A DNA stretch of 17,488 nucleotides from Entrophospora sp. SA101 (Eukaryota; Glomeromycota; Glomeromycetes; Entrophosporales; Entrophosporaceae): positions 1 to 17,488 of the forward strand of contig CAUDNR010003035.1 of assembly GCA_958430865.1 (NCBI GenBank), in the 5' to 3' direction. The translations under genes and the position numbers were made by a program. The notes beneath the pieces were generated by a model. That model searched no databases. It was not told the origin of the DNA and was given only the letters and a program-made list of their open reading frames with translations. This document shows, one piece after another, positions 1 to 11,265 of the stretch. How positions within the stretch are numbered: position 1 is the first letter of the stretch; each line of letters starts with the position of its first letter.

Positions 1-103
1 TTTTTATGTGTAACATCACATCTATTATTTGGCAATAACCTAAACAGGAATTGATTTACATTTACTACTATATTTTTCTAGAACTATACGCACTATACAT
101 ATC

Positions 104-134
104 ACTATACGTATAGTATTATACGTATAGTACT
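104..134. repeat. Nested palindromes of ACTATACGTATAGT type
   Basis: Bases 104-117 are a perfect 14-bp palindrome (ACTATACGTATAGT). A second near-palindrome built from the same TATACGTATA core follows at 120-134. Just downstream is CTGATCTGCCCATCTCTA, whose complement TAGAGATGGGCAGATCAG resembles the ends of some hAT-type elements. No partner end or target duplication is visible in the window, so the element assignment is a guess. Confidence 0.5.
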
Positions 135-232
135 GATCTGCCCATCTCTATTCTTGACTTCTTTGAATCTGGTAAATAAAGATTTCTGGTTCTAGGATTA
201 TTATATTTAAAGACATGAATAATCTATAAGCA

Positions 233-360
233 AAAAGTTATTCGGCTTTAGATTTTGATTTTGATTTCGATTTCGATTTCACCAAGGGTATTTCAATTTT
301 GAAAACTTTGATTTTTTCGAAAGTTTCGAATTTATTAAATGATTTTCGCCATCGTGTATG
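233..360. repeat. Detached terminal arm of the foldback MITE (inverted relative to 16861-17292)
   Basis: This stretch is a diverged reverse-complement copy of the left arm of the element at 16861-17292. Shared landmarks in order are a GATTTTGATTTCGATTTC-type run, CCAAGGGTAT, GAAAACTT, GATTTTTTCGA, TTTCGAATTT, and a final TTTTCGCCATCGTGTATG. The last block differs by one base from the 17-bp terminal repeat of the full copy. No opposite terminal repeat is found to its left, so this is a truncated copy or solo end. A short open frame that overlaps it (299-490) has only a TTG start and is not a credible gene. Confidence 0.75.
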
Positions 361-2053
361 GAAAAAACTTGACTTAGCCTTTTATTACTATTTAATCCTT
401 TCCTTGAATACGAATGTCTTCATATACTACAATGTTTATAGATGCTATCATCGACATAACAAGCAATTGTATCACCCGAGTAATAAATGAAACTTAAAGG
501 AATTGGTTTCGAACAACAACATGTGACTACCCAAATCTCTGGAATTCACAAAATAAATAATCCTATCCTCCTTGGATCAGGTTTGAATGGTGCTGTTGGG
601 GAGGATTAAAAAAAAATTTTTTTCCTTTCCAATTGTATAATTTCTTAAAAACCATGAATAAATCCGACGTTGATCGTGACTCTCTCACACCTCCACATGT
701 CTATGGAAGTCTTTCCACAGGTGAGGTAATCCAAACATCTTGGAAGCTTTGGAGAAGTGAAAGGGTCTCCCCTACCCCATTTAAAAAATAATAAATTCGG
801 ATCAAAGAAACGTACCAAAATCCGAACTATTTTATTCTATGGTTGCCAGAGATCATGTTGACCATTTGGGACAAAGTACCTGAACATAGAAGATATTCAG
901 CAGACTCTTTGAAAAATAAAGTGCTCAAATGCAGTTTCAATAAAGTTCAGAGTTTGAAACTAGTTGCAGATTCCTAATATCGCAATTCTTCAGAATTCTG
1001 CAATGCAACTTCTTAGTCGCAGAGCCAGCCATCTTTACCCTAGAGGTAGGATTGTCCTAGACAACTTTTCGGCTTCCTTTGATCAGGTGCTCCGAGGGAA
1101 GATTAAGGTTCACACAAGTGTCCTTGACAATGGATGCAGTTTCAATAAATTCCAGGTCCAATCATCATTATACCATTGGGTCACAATGCCAGATTAGTCT
1201 TATGTGGGATGTCCACCAGCAAAAAGGGGGTCTGAGACTATTAAATTGTTCTGTGTTATTAACAAAACAAAATTGGTTACACGAATAGTTTTGATATGTA
1301 AAAGTAAATATTTCAAGTCTTGTATCTCATTATTGTACTAGGTAAACATGTTCTAAATTTTTCACCAACTATAATCCTTATGATATAGATATACATTATG
1401 CAAAAAACTCAATTTTGGCCAGGAGTTCTCAGACCCCCATATTGCTGGTGGAAATCTCATGTATGCGAGGAACACGAGAATGATTGTAATGTTTTAGATA
1501 AAGTAGTATACTTCAACGCCCGTCAACTTCCGATAATCATATGGAATTTTTCTAAATTGTCTGGAACGGTTTTCCATCCTGTCCTCAACAGTCATGCTGC
1601 CTTTTTTTATCTTTATTATTCTTTAATATTAGTAACTGTTATAAAAGGTAATATGATGCCAATCATTTGTTATGATAGAGAATCTTAATAAATACCTAGA
1701 GACCCATCCCACGTTTAAGATATTTAGGCATCAATGCAAAAAAAAGTACCTCTGCTTGTTAATAAATAACTCTTCTTCATCTTTAGAACCATAACATATC
1801 AAATAAGAGCAATTTTGCCAATGAAGGCCTGGCTTCTAAAAAATAAATTGTTTTTCCAAAAAAATAATAATGAATAGGAAGCTTCTTTGTACAACACTAT
1901 GTGTACGCGTTTTGTCGATCAATTTTTTATTTTTTAAAAAAAAAACAATGCCAACACAAAAAGGCACAAGAATAAAAGCAACATATGTAGAAGAATGAGT
2001 TTATGAGTAAACATAATTATAATGAGATTATCAAAAAAAAATGGCGGTGGTGA
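361..2053. other. Intergenic; no supportable gene
   Basis: This is AT-rich sequence with a somewhat less AT-biased patch at about 540-1600. Three short plus-strand open frames lie here (964-1197, 1079-1288, 1398-1688). I recognise nothing in any of them, and the first begins with TTG. ATGCAGTTTCAATAAA occurs twice as a perfect 16-bp direct repeat, at 929-944 and 1134-1149, suggesting old repeat or transposon debris. Near 1901-1922 the string TGTACGCGTTTTGTCGATCAA resembles a minus-strand string at about 17333-17354. Confidence 0.5.
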
Positions 2054-2179
2054 TTACTAATCACTTTAGTTATTATAAAAATAAATTCGCAAAGTCAACA
2101 AGAAGAAACCAATCCACAACTCGCGAAGAAATTAGCATTATCAAGACGACAAGAGAAATTCAAAGAGCTTTTATTATAA
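2054..2179 (+). other. Possible isolated exon or gene relic, charged peptide
   Basis: A 41-codon open stretch with no start codon ends in TAA at 2177-2179. Its second half reads as a charged, helix-like peptide containing QQEETNPQLAKKLALSRR. About 120 bases upstream an ATG at 1949 begins MPTQKGTRIKATY, directly before a GT dinucleotide. The two could be exons of one short gene or pseudogene, but I could not connect them cleanly and recognise no family. This is a weak call based on peptide composition only. Confidence 0.2.
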
Positions 2180-2560
2180 TTTTGTTTATCTATTTCTTAG
2201 GCAAGCTAATATGATCAATAATGTAAGTAGTAGTAACAAAGGATGTGTGCTTTAATTACAAAGTAAATTTTATTCTATTCTAAAAAAAGTCAATTGTTAA
2301 AATTTTATATTTAACAATTATTAATAAAGATGTGAAAAAAATTCTAATTTCAGAATTGAACGCTTTTTACTAATATAAATATTATTGAAAATTATTATTA
2401 ATCTTTCATATTTTTTTTGGAATCTTACTTATTTTATGTGATTCATTCAAAATCGTTAACCTTCTGTTTTTTAAAAAGGGAAATTCTTTACAAGCTGTTT
2501 TTATAAAAATATAACTTGCAGTCTGATGCTTGCTGATTGTAAATTAGAATTTTGCTGACT

Positions 2561-2581
2561 GCAAATGGCAAATGGCAAATG
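2561..2581. repeat. Three tandem copies of GCAAATG
   Basis: Three perfect head-to-tail copies of the heptamer GCAAATG. This is a short tandem repeat with no evident function. Confidence 0.7.
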
Positions 2582-3840
2582 GAGACAGTTCGAAGGAGGG
2601 GGCAGTCCTTCTCAGATCATTTCTTAACTGGCTTGTGACTAATACGAAACAGGAAAATGCTTCCACGTTGTACTTACTTCTTCCAATTCATTCTTTTTTA
2701 AATGGGTTGTAATTCGTAAGTACATCCATCTTGTAAACATATTTGGTAGCAATGTAAAGGCCTTCTCTAATATACATTTGTTACCCAATAGTTTTGCATA
2801 TCCCACATGCAACCCTGTATGTCGTTGGAGATTTGAGTAGGGAAGAATATTTTGAGATGCATGTATGAATTTTACTGAACTCATCTTATTTCTACATATT
2901 GAAGGTTCACATGATGGTATTCTTTGTTTAAAAGAACTCAGAGGCAAATTTGACCACATTCACAGAATAACAGGTACACACATGCTCAGTATGTCAAAGA
3001 ACACAAACATTGCAAGCGAAAGCTTGAAGGTATATATATATATATATATATATCATATTTATCTTAACTTTAAAATCTAATGTTTAAAAGAAAATACTTT
3101 ACAGATTATGACTTTTCAGTTTACAGACTAGAATATAATAGGTTGAAACATGGTCTTTATCCTGAGAACTTGAAATTTTCAGATAAGCCTGAAAAAATTA
3201 CATTTAATCATAACTATGGAAGCAATAATGAAGGCAGAGGATCAAGGATTCATTTTAGAAGATGATTTAATTGAAGCATTTTGCTCTAAACAAGATGATT
3301 CACTTATAGATTATAATTATTTGTACTGTCAACCAACCAGGCAATTTCATTGTCATCGTCACCAACCAGTACTAGATATTATGCAATTAATCTCAAGAAT
3401 TTTGATGTGCAAATTTTTCTTACTAAATTTTTTATAGAAACTTCAAATGTTGATGTTAATTTTAGAACCTTCTTCAATAATTTACAACAACAAAATAAAC
3501 ATATTAATTCTAATGAGTATGTAACACTTATTCATAGAATGTGATTAGAAAAGAGAATAGAACCATCATTTATCAAAAGTTCTAATAAAATAGCACATAT
3601 TACTGTTGGAACAATTGACATTAGTACTAACCCTTGAAGCTAATGCAATATGTGAATCAGCCATTCTTGATAAAAATCCTTCCAAGGATGTATATAAAAA
3701 TATTGGATATTCATTCAGAAATTGGAATTGGTGGAGTTGTAGAAGCACGCAATTAATGAATTACTACAATTATAATTATTATTTTAAAATATATTTTTTT
3801 TTAAATTTTTTCATGTGCGAATAGATTATAGTTTAATATT
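2582..3840. other. Coding-like debris with no intact gene
   Basis: Several short open frames overlap here: a minus-strand frame at 2639-2959 and plus-strand frames at 2865-3080, 3080-3265, 3216-3437, 3350-3544 and 3606-3824. On the plus strand, plausible protein-like segments switch frame repeatedly. Examples are KYFTDYDFSVYRLEYNRL at about 3090, EDQGFILEDDLIEAFC at about 3235, IEPSFIKSSNKIAHITV at about 3557 and NAICESAILDKNPSKD at about 3641. That pattern fits an old gene broken by frameshifts and stops. I do not recognise the family. A TA dinucleotide run interrupts the region. Confidence 0.3.
3031..3053. repeat. TA dinucleotide microsatellite
   Basis: An uninterrupted TA repeat of about 11.5 units. 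Confidence 0.9.
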
Positions 3841-4016
3841 GGCTATGGCATTTTGTTCCAAAAGAAATGTCAATAGGAAGGAACCCGCGAGACATCGAAA
3901 GGATTATTCTATTAAATCTGACACTTGAGTTCACTCAATAGCATTTTAAGCTTAGGAACCATAAAATTTGGGAGCCAAATCAATACGATTTATAATAAAA
4001 ATAACCCACAGAATTT

Positions 4017-4365
4017 AGGACCCCCGCAAACTACACAGTGAATCTCGATTTAGCGGACACTAATTAAAAAATCTCGGCTTTACGGATAAAGTTCAAAGAA
4101 CGATTCCATAAACCTCAATAAAACCTTCTCAATATAGCGGATATCTCGGTTTAACGGATTTTTTGGAAAATTTTCCCTAATACTAATACTAATTGCTCAA
4201 ACTATCCCGTTAAACCGAGACATAGATTGGTTACTGCCGCAGCTGGTGAAAATTACCAAATTTGAAAAGATTGTCTCTAATAAGCCAATCACAGTGTGGG
4301 TCAAACCCTATATCAACCGTGATTTTTTGTATGTAAAACCTATCTATATAATTTGCGGGGGTCCT
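4017..4365. mobile_element. MITE with GGACCCCCGC-type terminal inverted repeats
   Basis: AGGACCCCCGCAAA at 4017-4030 is matched perfectly by its reverse complement at 4352-4365. The match extends to 22 bp (4017-4038 against 4344-4365) with three mismatches, all C-to-T. Inside are repeated motifs: TCTCGATTTAGCGGA (4043-4057), TCTCGGCTTTACGGA (4072-4086), TCTCGGTTTAACGGA (4144-4158), and an inverted copy of the last at 4207-4220. CAGT at 4036 and ACTG at 4233-4236 bound the motif-bearing part. Such motifs and CAGT ends resemble pogo/Tigger-like relatives of Tc1/mariner, but the superfamily is inference. Flanks read TA on the left and TG on the right, possibly a decayed TA duplication. At about 349 bp with no transposase, it is non-autonomous. 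Confidence 0.85.
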
Positions 4366-4384
4366 GGTTTATTATTATTTATGC

Positions 4385-5739
4385 ATGATGGAAAATTTGA
4401 TTTTTGAGGCCTGTATAGATTCTGTGATATCTGCTATAAATGCAGGTTAGTGAGCGATATTACCATTGTCAATATTATTAATGATTGATATTTATTGAAT
4501 GATGTTTAATGAATTTCTTTCGTAAATTATATAAAAGAAAAAGGTGGCGCGTCTCGTGTTGAATTATGTGATAATTTGATAGAAGGTGGAACTACACCAA
4601 GTTTAGGAATGATTAAAGTGACTCTGAAGAAGATTAAAATCCCTGTTATGGTAGGTAGTCATGTAAATTGGGTTTTTTAGATTTTTTAATTATTATTGAT
4701 GATCGATGAAATATATACTTATTTATGTTAGGTTATGATTCGACCAAGGTATTACTACCCAATTAATCACTTTTGATTATTTCCTGGTTTTTTTTAAATA
4801 ATAAAACTTTATTTTAATTTATTCTTAGAGGTGGAGATTTTTGTTACAGTGATGAGGAATTTGATGTGATGTGCTTAGATATAGAGTCTATAAAATCACT
4901 TGGGGTACATGGAGTTGTTTTTGGTATTTTAAAACCTGATGGAAGAGTTGATATTGAAAGAGTATCAAAGTAATAAAAACATTATTATTACTTTGATTTT
5001 TATTTTTATTTTTAAAAAATCAAACGAACAAATATGATTTATAACACATTATTCTTCAGATTAGTTGAAGTTGCAAAACCATTGAAAGGTGATTATTTGC
5101 ATCTTTGGATTTCTTGTTAATTAATATATATTAATCATTAATTTTTTTCCTTGTAAAGTAACTTTTCATAGAGCATTTGATATGACAAACGATCCATATC
5201 AGGCACTTGAAGATATAATTTCAATTGGTAGAATTGAACGAATACTAACCAGGTAGAGACAAAATAATGCTTGTGTCTAAAAATTTATTTGTTCATATAT
5301 TGTAGACATTCTATTGAAAAACTGATGATAAAAATATATTAGTGGTCATGATAGTTCTGTATTGGAAGGTTTAGAAACAATCAAAAAACTTGTGGATATT
5401 GCTAATGACAGAATAATAATCATGCCTGGTGGTGGTAGTTAAATTCATCTAGAATTCAATATTTTTGTTTTAAAAAAAGAAAAAAAGTGAAAAATTTTTT
5501 TTACTAAATTAGAGATTGAAAATCCTTTAGGAATCCGTGAGACAAATGTTACCAGAATTTTAAAGGCAGTAAATTTAAAGGAACTTCATGTATCTGCCAG
5601 CGTCGATATTCCATCCATCATGAATCACAAAATTCCAAATATTCATATGGGCGGATCTTTTTATAAAGATGAATATTCTGTAAAAGTTCTTAGCGAACAA
5701 AAACTTTATTCATTAATAAGAAATGCTGCAGAAAATTAA
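4385..5739 (+). CDS. cutC: Copper homeostasis protein CutC (eight exons, 257 residues)
   Basis: Exons: 4385-4445, 4538-4650, 4732-4748, 4829-4969, 5060-5088, 5159-5252, 5343-5434, 5513-5739. All seven introns are GT-AG (70-92 bases), and the spliced length is 774 bases including TAA. The product aligns end to end with the CutC family of about 250 residues. It begins ENLIFEACIDSVISAI, then has RVELCDNLIEGGTTPS (residues 27-42), IRPRGGDFCYSD (61-72), VTFHRAFDM (121-129), RILTSGHDS and, near the end, ELHVSASV. CutC is a cytosolic TIM-barrel protein linked to copper tolerance, and its exact biochemistry is unsettled. ATG 4385 is followed by a second ATG at 4388, and either could start. ATG 4381 is out of frame. 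Exon 3 is only 17 bases. A MITE ends 19 bases before the start. The gene converges on the adenylate cyclase. Confidence 0.95.
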
Positions 5740-6221
5740 CTTATTCCGGTGTCCAAAGAAAGTTGTATAAATATCTTTTTTGAATTAAAGAATTGTTCAT
5801 TATTATATTAAATTGTCCATATTAAATATTAAAAATTAAAAATTAAATTAATAATACAAACACTAAAATAAATATTATTATTATTACATTAAATTACTTT
5901 TAAAAATGCTCATTATTAAGTTGAAATTGATTAAATTAAATTAATTATTAAAAAAAAAAAATTATTATTAATTAAAAATTATTATTAATTATTAATTAAA
6001 AAATTATCCTTTTCAATTTTTAAAGTTATTGTCCATTAGAGAGATTAAATTAGAATTAAAAAATAATAATAAGTATTGGAATTAAAAATGTCTTTAAGGA
6101 AAAAAGAGAAAGGATTATTATTATATAAATTAAATTATAATAATTAGAATAATAAAAATAACAATAAAAATAAAAATAAACACCAAAGCTATTTACATAT
6201 TAAATTTTAAAATTTTACAAT
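5740..6221. other. AT-rich spacer between convergent genes
   Basis: No open frame is present. The sequence is very AT-rich, with runs of TTAATTATTAATTAAA-type simple sequence around 5920-6005. It must hold the 3' ends of both converging transcripts, but no polyadenylation signal is clear enough to assign. Confidence 0.7.
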
Positions 6222-9200
6222 TTATGCTGGTGATCCATCACATTTATTGCTTTTTGTTTTATTAATTCCGACCATTTTTATGTACATTCGTAATGCATCA
6301 ATTATATATTCCGGATCAATTTGAGTAGTTTCTCCAAACTCTTCACGTATACGAGTATGCTTGCTAACATTTTTAAGATATAAAGCTGATATAACGTTCT
6401 AAAGTGGTAATAAATAAAATAAAAATTAATTATGTGTTAGTAAGAGATATAAAATATAGAGGCACATTAATCAATAATTTTTAATTTTTTTTTTCAAAAA
6501 AGTACCTCAATTCTTGTTATTAAACTTTCCATAATCCTTAACAATTCTTCATCGTCTGCATTATCTTTAACATGAAAAGTTAATAAGCCTGTTAAATAAT
6601 CTGCACGGGAATTTCTTGCTGAATTATATTGATTGTTTATATTTCCTGATGTAATACGTTCTAAACGTAAACAAAGATATCCAAGTTGTCTCACACATGA
6701 AGGTGGGAAAATATTCTATATATTTTTTTTTATAACAAAAATGATTGTAAAAATTAAAAAAAAATTTTTAAAAATAAATAATAGCATACAGTAAAATATA
6801 ATATATACAAAGTACCTCTTGTGTGATCCTATTTTGTTGACCTTCTTCCATTCGACCTTTAAGTGCTTCCGGAAAAACCTATAAGAGAAATCGTTATTAA
6901 ACATTGTTTTTTTAAAAGTAAATCTAAATTAAAAAAAAAAAATTTTTAAAATACTAACTAATGATAATACTTCGGTATTTTCCAATCCTTTAAGTTTTTT
7001 TTCTCCAATGTTTTTAACAACAAACCCCATTTTTCTTAATGCAATAAGATTTTTATCTAATATAACTGGATTATTTACTATAGTATTAGTAGTAACTGTT
7101 GTTAATGGCCCTGAATAATCATCATATTCGCCATTTTTCTTAAACAATGAATCGTGATCATTTGCATCCATCAGACCATCCAACAATCTTATTTCTGCCT
7201 CGACATCTGAGCTGACACATATTTGACCACCATCAGCTGCATTGCAAATTCTAGCAGTTCTATTCACCATTGGCCCAAAATAATCCATTCTTTTTGTTAC
7301 AATATCAGTTTCACATACTGGTACGCCTAAATGTATTCCCATTCTAACTGATAAGCCCCTATGCAGCAACTCATTATATTCGCCACCATAAATTTCCTTA
7401 CCATCATCTGAATCGATAATTTCTTGGGGCCAGTCAACTTCAAGCAGTTGAAGTTGTACAGTAAAACACCAAAGAAGAGCTGATGATACGGTTGGAAAAG
7501 AAACCATGAAAGCATCTCCTTCAGTCTTAACTTCATAACCACCTATATTCCTTAATTGACGACGCATTATGGTATTGTGTTGTTTTATTGCATGTCTCAT
7601 TGCAACCGGGATTGTTTCCCATAAAAATGTTGAATTTTTAATATCAGTAAAAACCAAAGCAACCTGTCCGGTTGGCGGAGAAATTTCTTTTTGTAATCTT
7701 GCCATCATTGAATCACTAGGGACTTCTTCTTTTCTAATACGCTTCTTACTAGTACCAAAGAAAAAGGTTGTTCCTGGTTCTTCTGTGATATATTGTGCTT
7801 TTTTAAAATTAGGGTCTCCTGTATTTGTGGATGGTTTTGATCTTCGACAAAACAGGTCTCCCACACCAATAATCATTACCATTAATTTTTTTTCCGAACC
7901 ATATGCAATAGCAAAATCACGTAATTTCTGTGCGGCCATCATCAAATCTTTTTTTTCAGTTCGTGCAATGTCCACAGCTGTCTGATAACTCATACAATCC
8001 CATAATCCCTTTGTTGCCAATATGACAAACTCATCTTGTTCTGATAATTCAATCACATCAATCACTGGATTAGAATTTATAATTGGCATTAAATGAAAAT
8101 GTCCAAATGATTTAGAAACACTAAATTCACCATTCACCAAAAAATCATGAGATAAAAATCCGCCAGCTTCTCTTATTCTTTGGAATTCATTTGTACTGGT
8201 TGGATCTTCACATTTTGCAATAACATGTGCATTACCATCATTACGACTGATGACCGCTGTGGTGTCACCAACATTTGCAACGTATAATTTTGTTCCTGAA
8301 ATATATGCTATCAAGCCAGAAGCGCCCGATTTATTATTACCAATTTGTAATGATATTGAATGATGATGATTACTCTCGTTTTCTCTGGCATACTCTTTCT
8401 CAAAACTTGAATTGAAAACTTTTAAACCAAGTTCTTTATTTAAACCCAAAAAGGTTCTTCTGATTGCTGATTCAACTGTTTCATTGTCTTTGAGTTTCTC
8501 AAGCTCAGACTTGAAATGATACGGAAACCAATCGTGTAAATATTTGGTAACAGGACCACCTTGATCCGGACCATTTCTCCCATCAAAAAGGCCAAATAAA
8601 CATTCGTCATCACGACTACGAAATTTTGGAATTACAGTTTCCCATATTGACAGATGGTGGTCCTTTATTCCTAATATATCAGCCATTCCATACGACATAG
8701 AATTAACTTCGGATGATGAAGTTCTAATACGCCTATTATCATTTTCATCAGGTACTGTCAAATTCAATAGTGTAATATCCATCAAACCTAGAACACTGAG
8801 TCGGGTTAAAGCACCAAAACCTGCAAGATTTCTATCTCTAAGTGGATTGATCTCTGTGACATGTGCATGTTTGATTTCAAATCTTTTATTACCAGAAAGA
8901 TTTAAAAATTTAAGCTCCATATTCCAATTCCTGAATTTTTTAGAAACAAAAAATTTGTAACGTCATCATCGTGATGAATAATTTAATTAAATAGATTGGT
9001 AAAATATATATATATATATATATATACAAATAAAATAAACAACTATTACCAATTCCAGTCATATTGCCAATTAGCGATATTATATTTAAGAGCATTACTT
9101 CCAACATCTAAGACAATCAATTTTCTTATTTTACTTAATTCAGCTGGCAATGTTTGTAGCTTATTACCATTTACATGTAAAATTCTCAAGTTTGACAATT

Positions 9201-11226
9201 TTTCAATATCATCAGGTAATGATGATAATTGATTACCAGAAAGATATAATTCTGTCAGGTAAGGATTAATTAAACCGCCAGTTGGAATTTCATCTAAATC
9301 ATTAAATGAAAGATTTAATATTTTAAGTTCCATTAATAATGAAATCGCCGGAAATATTTCTACGGTTAAATTATTGTCTCCCAAATAAAGAGAACGCAAA
9401 GAAATACATAATGGATGTTGATAAGAAGATCTTTTAGAAGTCAATAATTGTGATTTTTGTTGTTGTAGTGAGTCATTTGTATTTTGTAATAGTGGTGGTG
9501 AAGGTGGCGGTGGTGGTGAAGGAAATTGTTCGAGAAGATTAGAACTGGCATTTAAAACTGTTAAATTGTTACATAACCAAATTTCTTGTGGAAGTGAAGT
9601 TAAATTGTTATTACGAATTTCTAATACTCGTAAAGACACTAAAGTACTAATTTCGCCAGGTAACTCAGAGAGAATATTGTTTACGCATGACAAATGTGTC
9701 AATCTTGTTAATAATCCGATTGTTTTTGGAAGCGAAACAAATTGGTTATTGCTCAGATCAATTTTTTCAATTGCAGGAAGGTTTTCAAATAGTTCATCGG
9801 GCAATGTGGTAAGCTTTGAGTGTGCTAAAGAAAGAACTGTAAGACAAGTTGCTGGCGCAGACAACCCAAATTGTGTAAAACGATTACTAGACAATATTAA
9901 TTGTTGTAGTGTTCTTGAAGAAAGATTTATCATGCTGATTTTGTTTGAATCTGCTAATAAACGTTCAATGTTTGGCATTGAAGAAATTACATCTAAATTT
10001 TGAATTTTGTTTTTACGAATATCTAATTCTCGTAAAGAGGTTAGGTTTTTAAAACTGTTAGGTAATGAATCTGCAAGTTGATTTCCTATCATAAATAGTC
10101 TTTTTAAGTGGACTAGTTGACCAATCTCATCAGGGATAGAGGAAATTTTATTGAAGCTAACATCTAGTTTTGAAAGTGTTGTTATTTTACAAATAACCAA
10201 TGGAAATTCCGTAAAAGAATTATTGGCAATATTAAGAAAGTTAAGAGTGGTGAATCGTTCAAAGTATTCTGGCAAACTTTGAAGCATGTTATTTTCTACT
10301 TGAAGATTTAATATGCCTTTAATTTTATCAAGTTTAGCATGATCTAAATCTTTGAGCTTGTTTGAATTTATATTGAGGCTCGATAGCAGTTCAGATTGTC
10401 TTACAGATTGAGGAATTCGTTCAAGATCATTTGAAGATAGGTGAAGCTCACGAAGTTGAGTACATGATTGTATAAAATCAGTTGGAAGGTCAAGCATCAA
10501 ATTTTGTGAAACATTAAGTGATCGAATGACATGGGCATGTTTATAAAGAAATATAGGGATAGTTTGTAAATTGCGTGCCTGAAGGTCAACATGTTGAAAA
10601 TTTGAGATATTAACTTCTTCCTATGTAAAAGAGGAATCAGTACACACGTACACACATTAATATTAAACACGTGAGTATAAATAAAAAAATTATAATAATG
10701 GTAACATGAAAAAAATTAACCTCGAATCTCGGTACGGTTGTTTCACGAAATGTAAAACGAACCAAATAACTATTATCTTCTCTACCCAGATCTTCTAAAT
10801 TATCTTTTTCAGTATAACCTGCTCGTTCAAGCCATATTTTTTGTAATTTTAATGGTCTTTCATGAGAAGTTAGCACACGTTCTATGCAATAAACAACATA
10901 AATAATATTAATACTATATTTATTATAATCATATTTGATGCAATAGGCAAAAAAGAAGAAATAACCCAAACTTTTAAAATTACCTAAATAGTGTCTTTTT
11001 ACAAATAAATTATATTTTGAGATATCTTGAACAAAGAATTTTTTCCCCAACATTTGACATAATTCAGCAGTGGTAGTATTTAATGAACAATTTACGGTAC
11101 CAAAAGTTGAATCAGGACGAAAAATTCGTATGGTAAACTTTAGGAAAAGTGAAAGTGTATGGATAGGTAAAAATAATAATAATGATAAATTTAGTTATAA
11201 TGATTGGATTAATTCAATGAGTAAAA

Positions 11227-11265
<39 letters not shown>

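Noticed and set aside
964..1688. Three plus-strand frames as a gene cluster
   Set aside because: Low similarity to anything I know, overlapping frames, a non-ATG start in at least one, and no exon-intron model that joins them.
4036..4236. A nested CAGT...ACTG element inside the MITE at 4017-4365
   Set aside because: The ends are suggestive of pogo-like elements, but no flanking TA duplication is present at these borders, and the outer repeats explain the block better.
6716..6904. Minus-strand frame of 62 codons
   Set aside because: It overlaps the 63-base exon 6816-6878 in another frame and then reads intron; it is not a gene.
7569..7985. Plus-strand open frame of 138 codons
   Set aside because: It lies antisense within the largest cyclase exon and has no recognisable motif.
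6929..8920. Reading the PP2C/cyclase open frame as a separate gene starting at the ATG at 8918-8920
   Set aside because: A CAG acceptor at 8931-8933 joins it in frame to the leucine-rich-repeat exon ending at 9050, giving DWNWNWNMELKFLNLSG, the continuous sequence expected in fungal adenylate cyclases. Its last nine codons are intron read-through after the donor at 6958.
9566..10003. Plus-strand open frame of 145 codons
   Set aside because: It is the opposite strand of the leucine-rich-repeat exon; the repetitive codon pattern keeps it open.
10637..11053. Minus-strand frame starting MLGKKFFVQ as its own gene
   Set aside because: It runs through two introns of the cyclase gene. Only the parts 10721-10881 and 10984-11053 are exon sequence.
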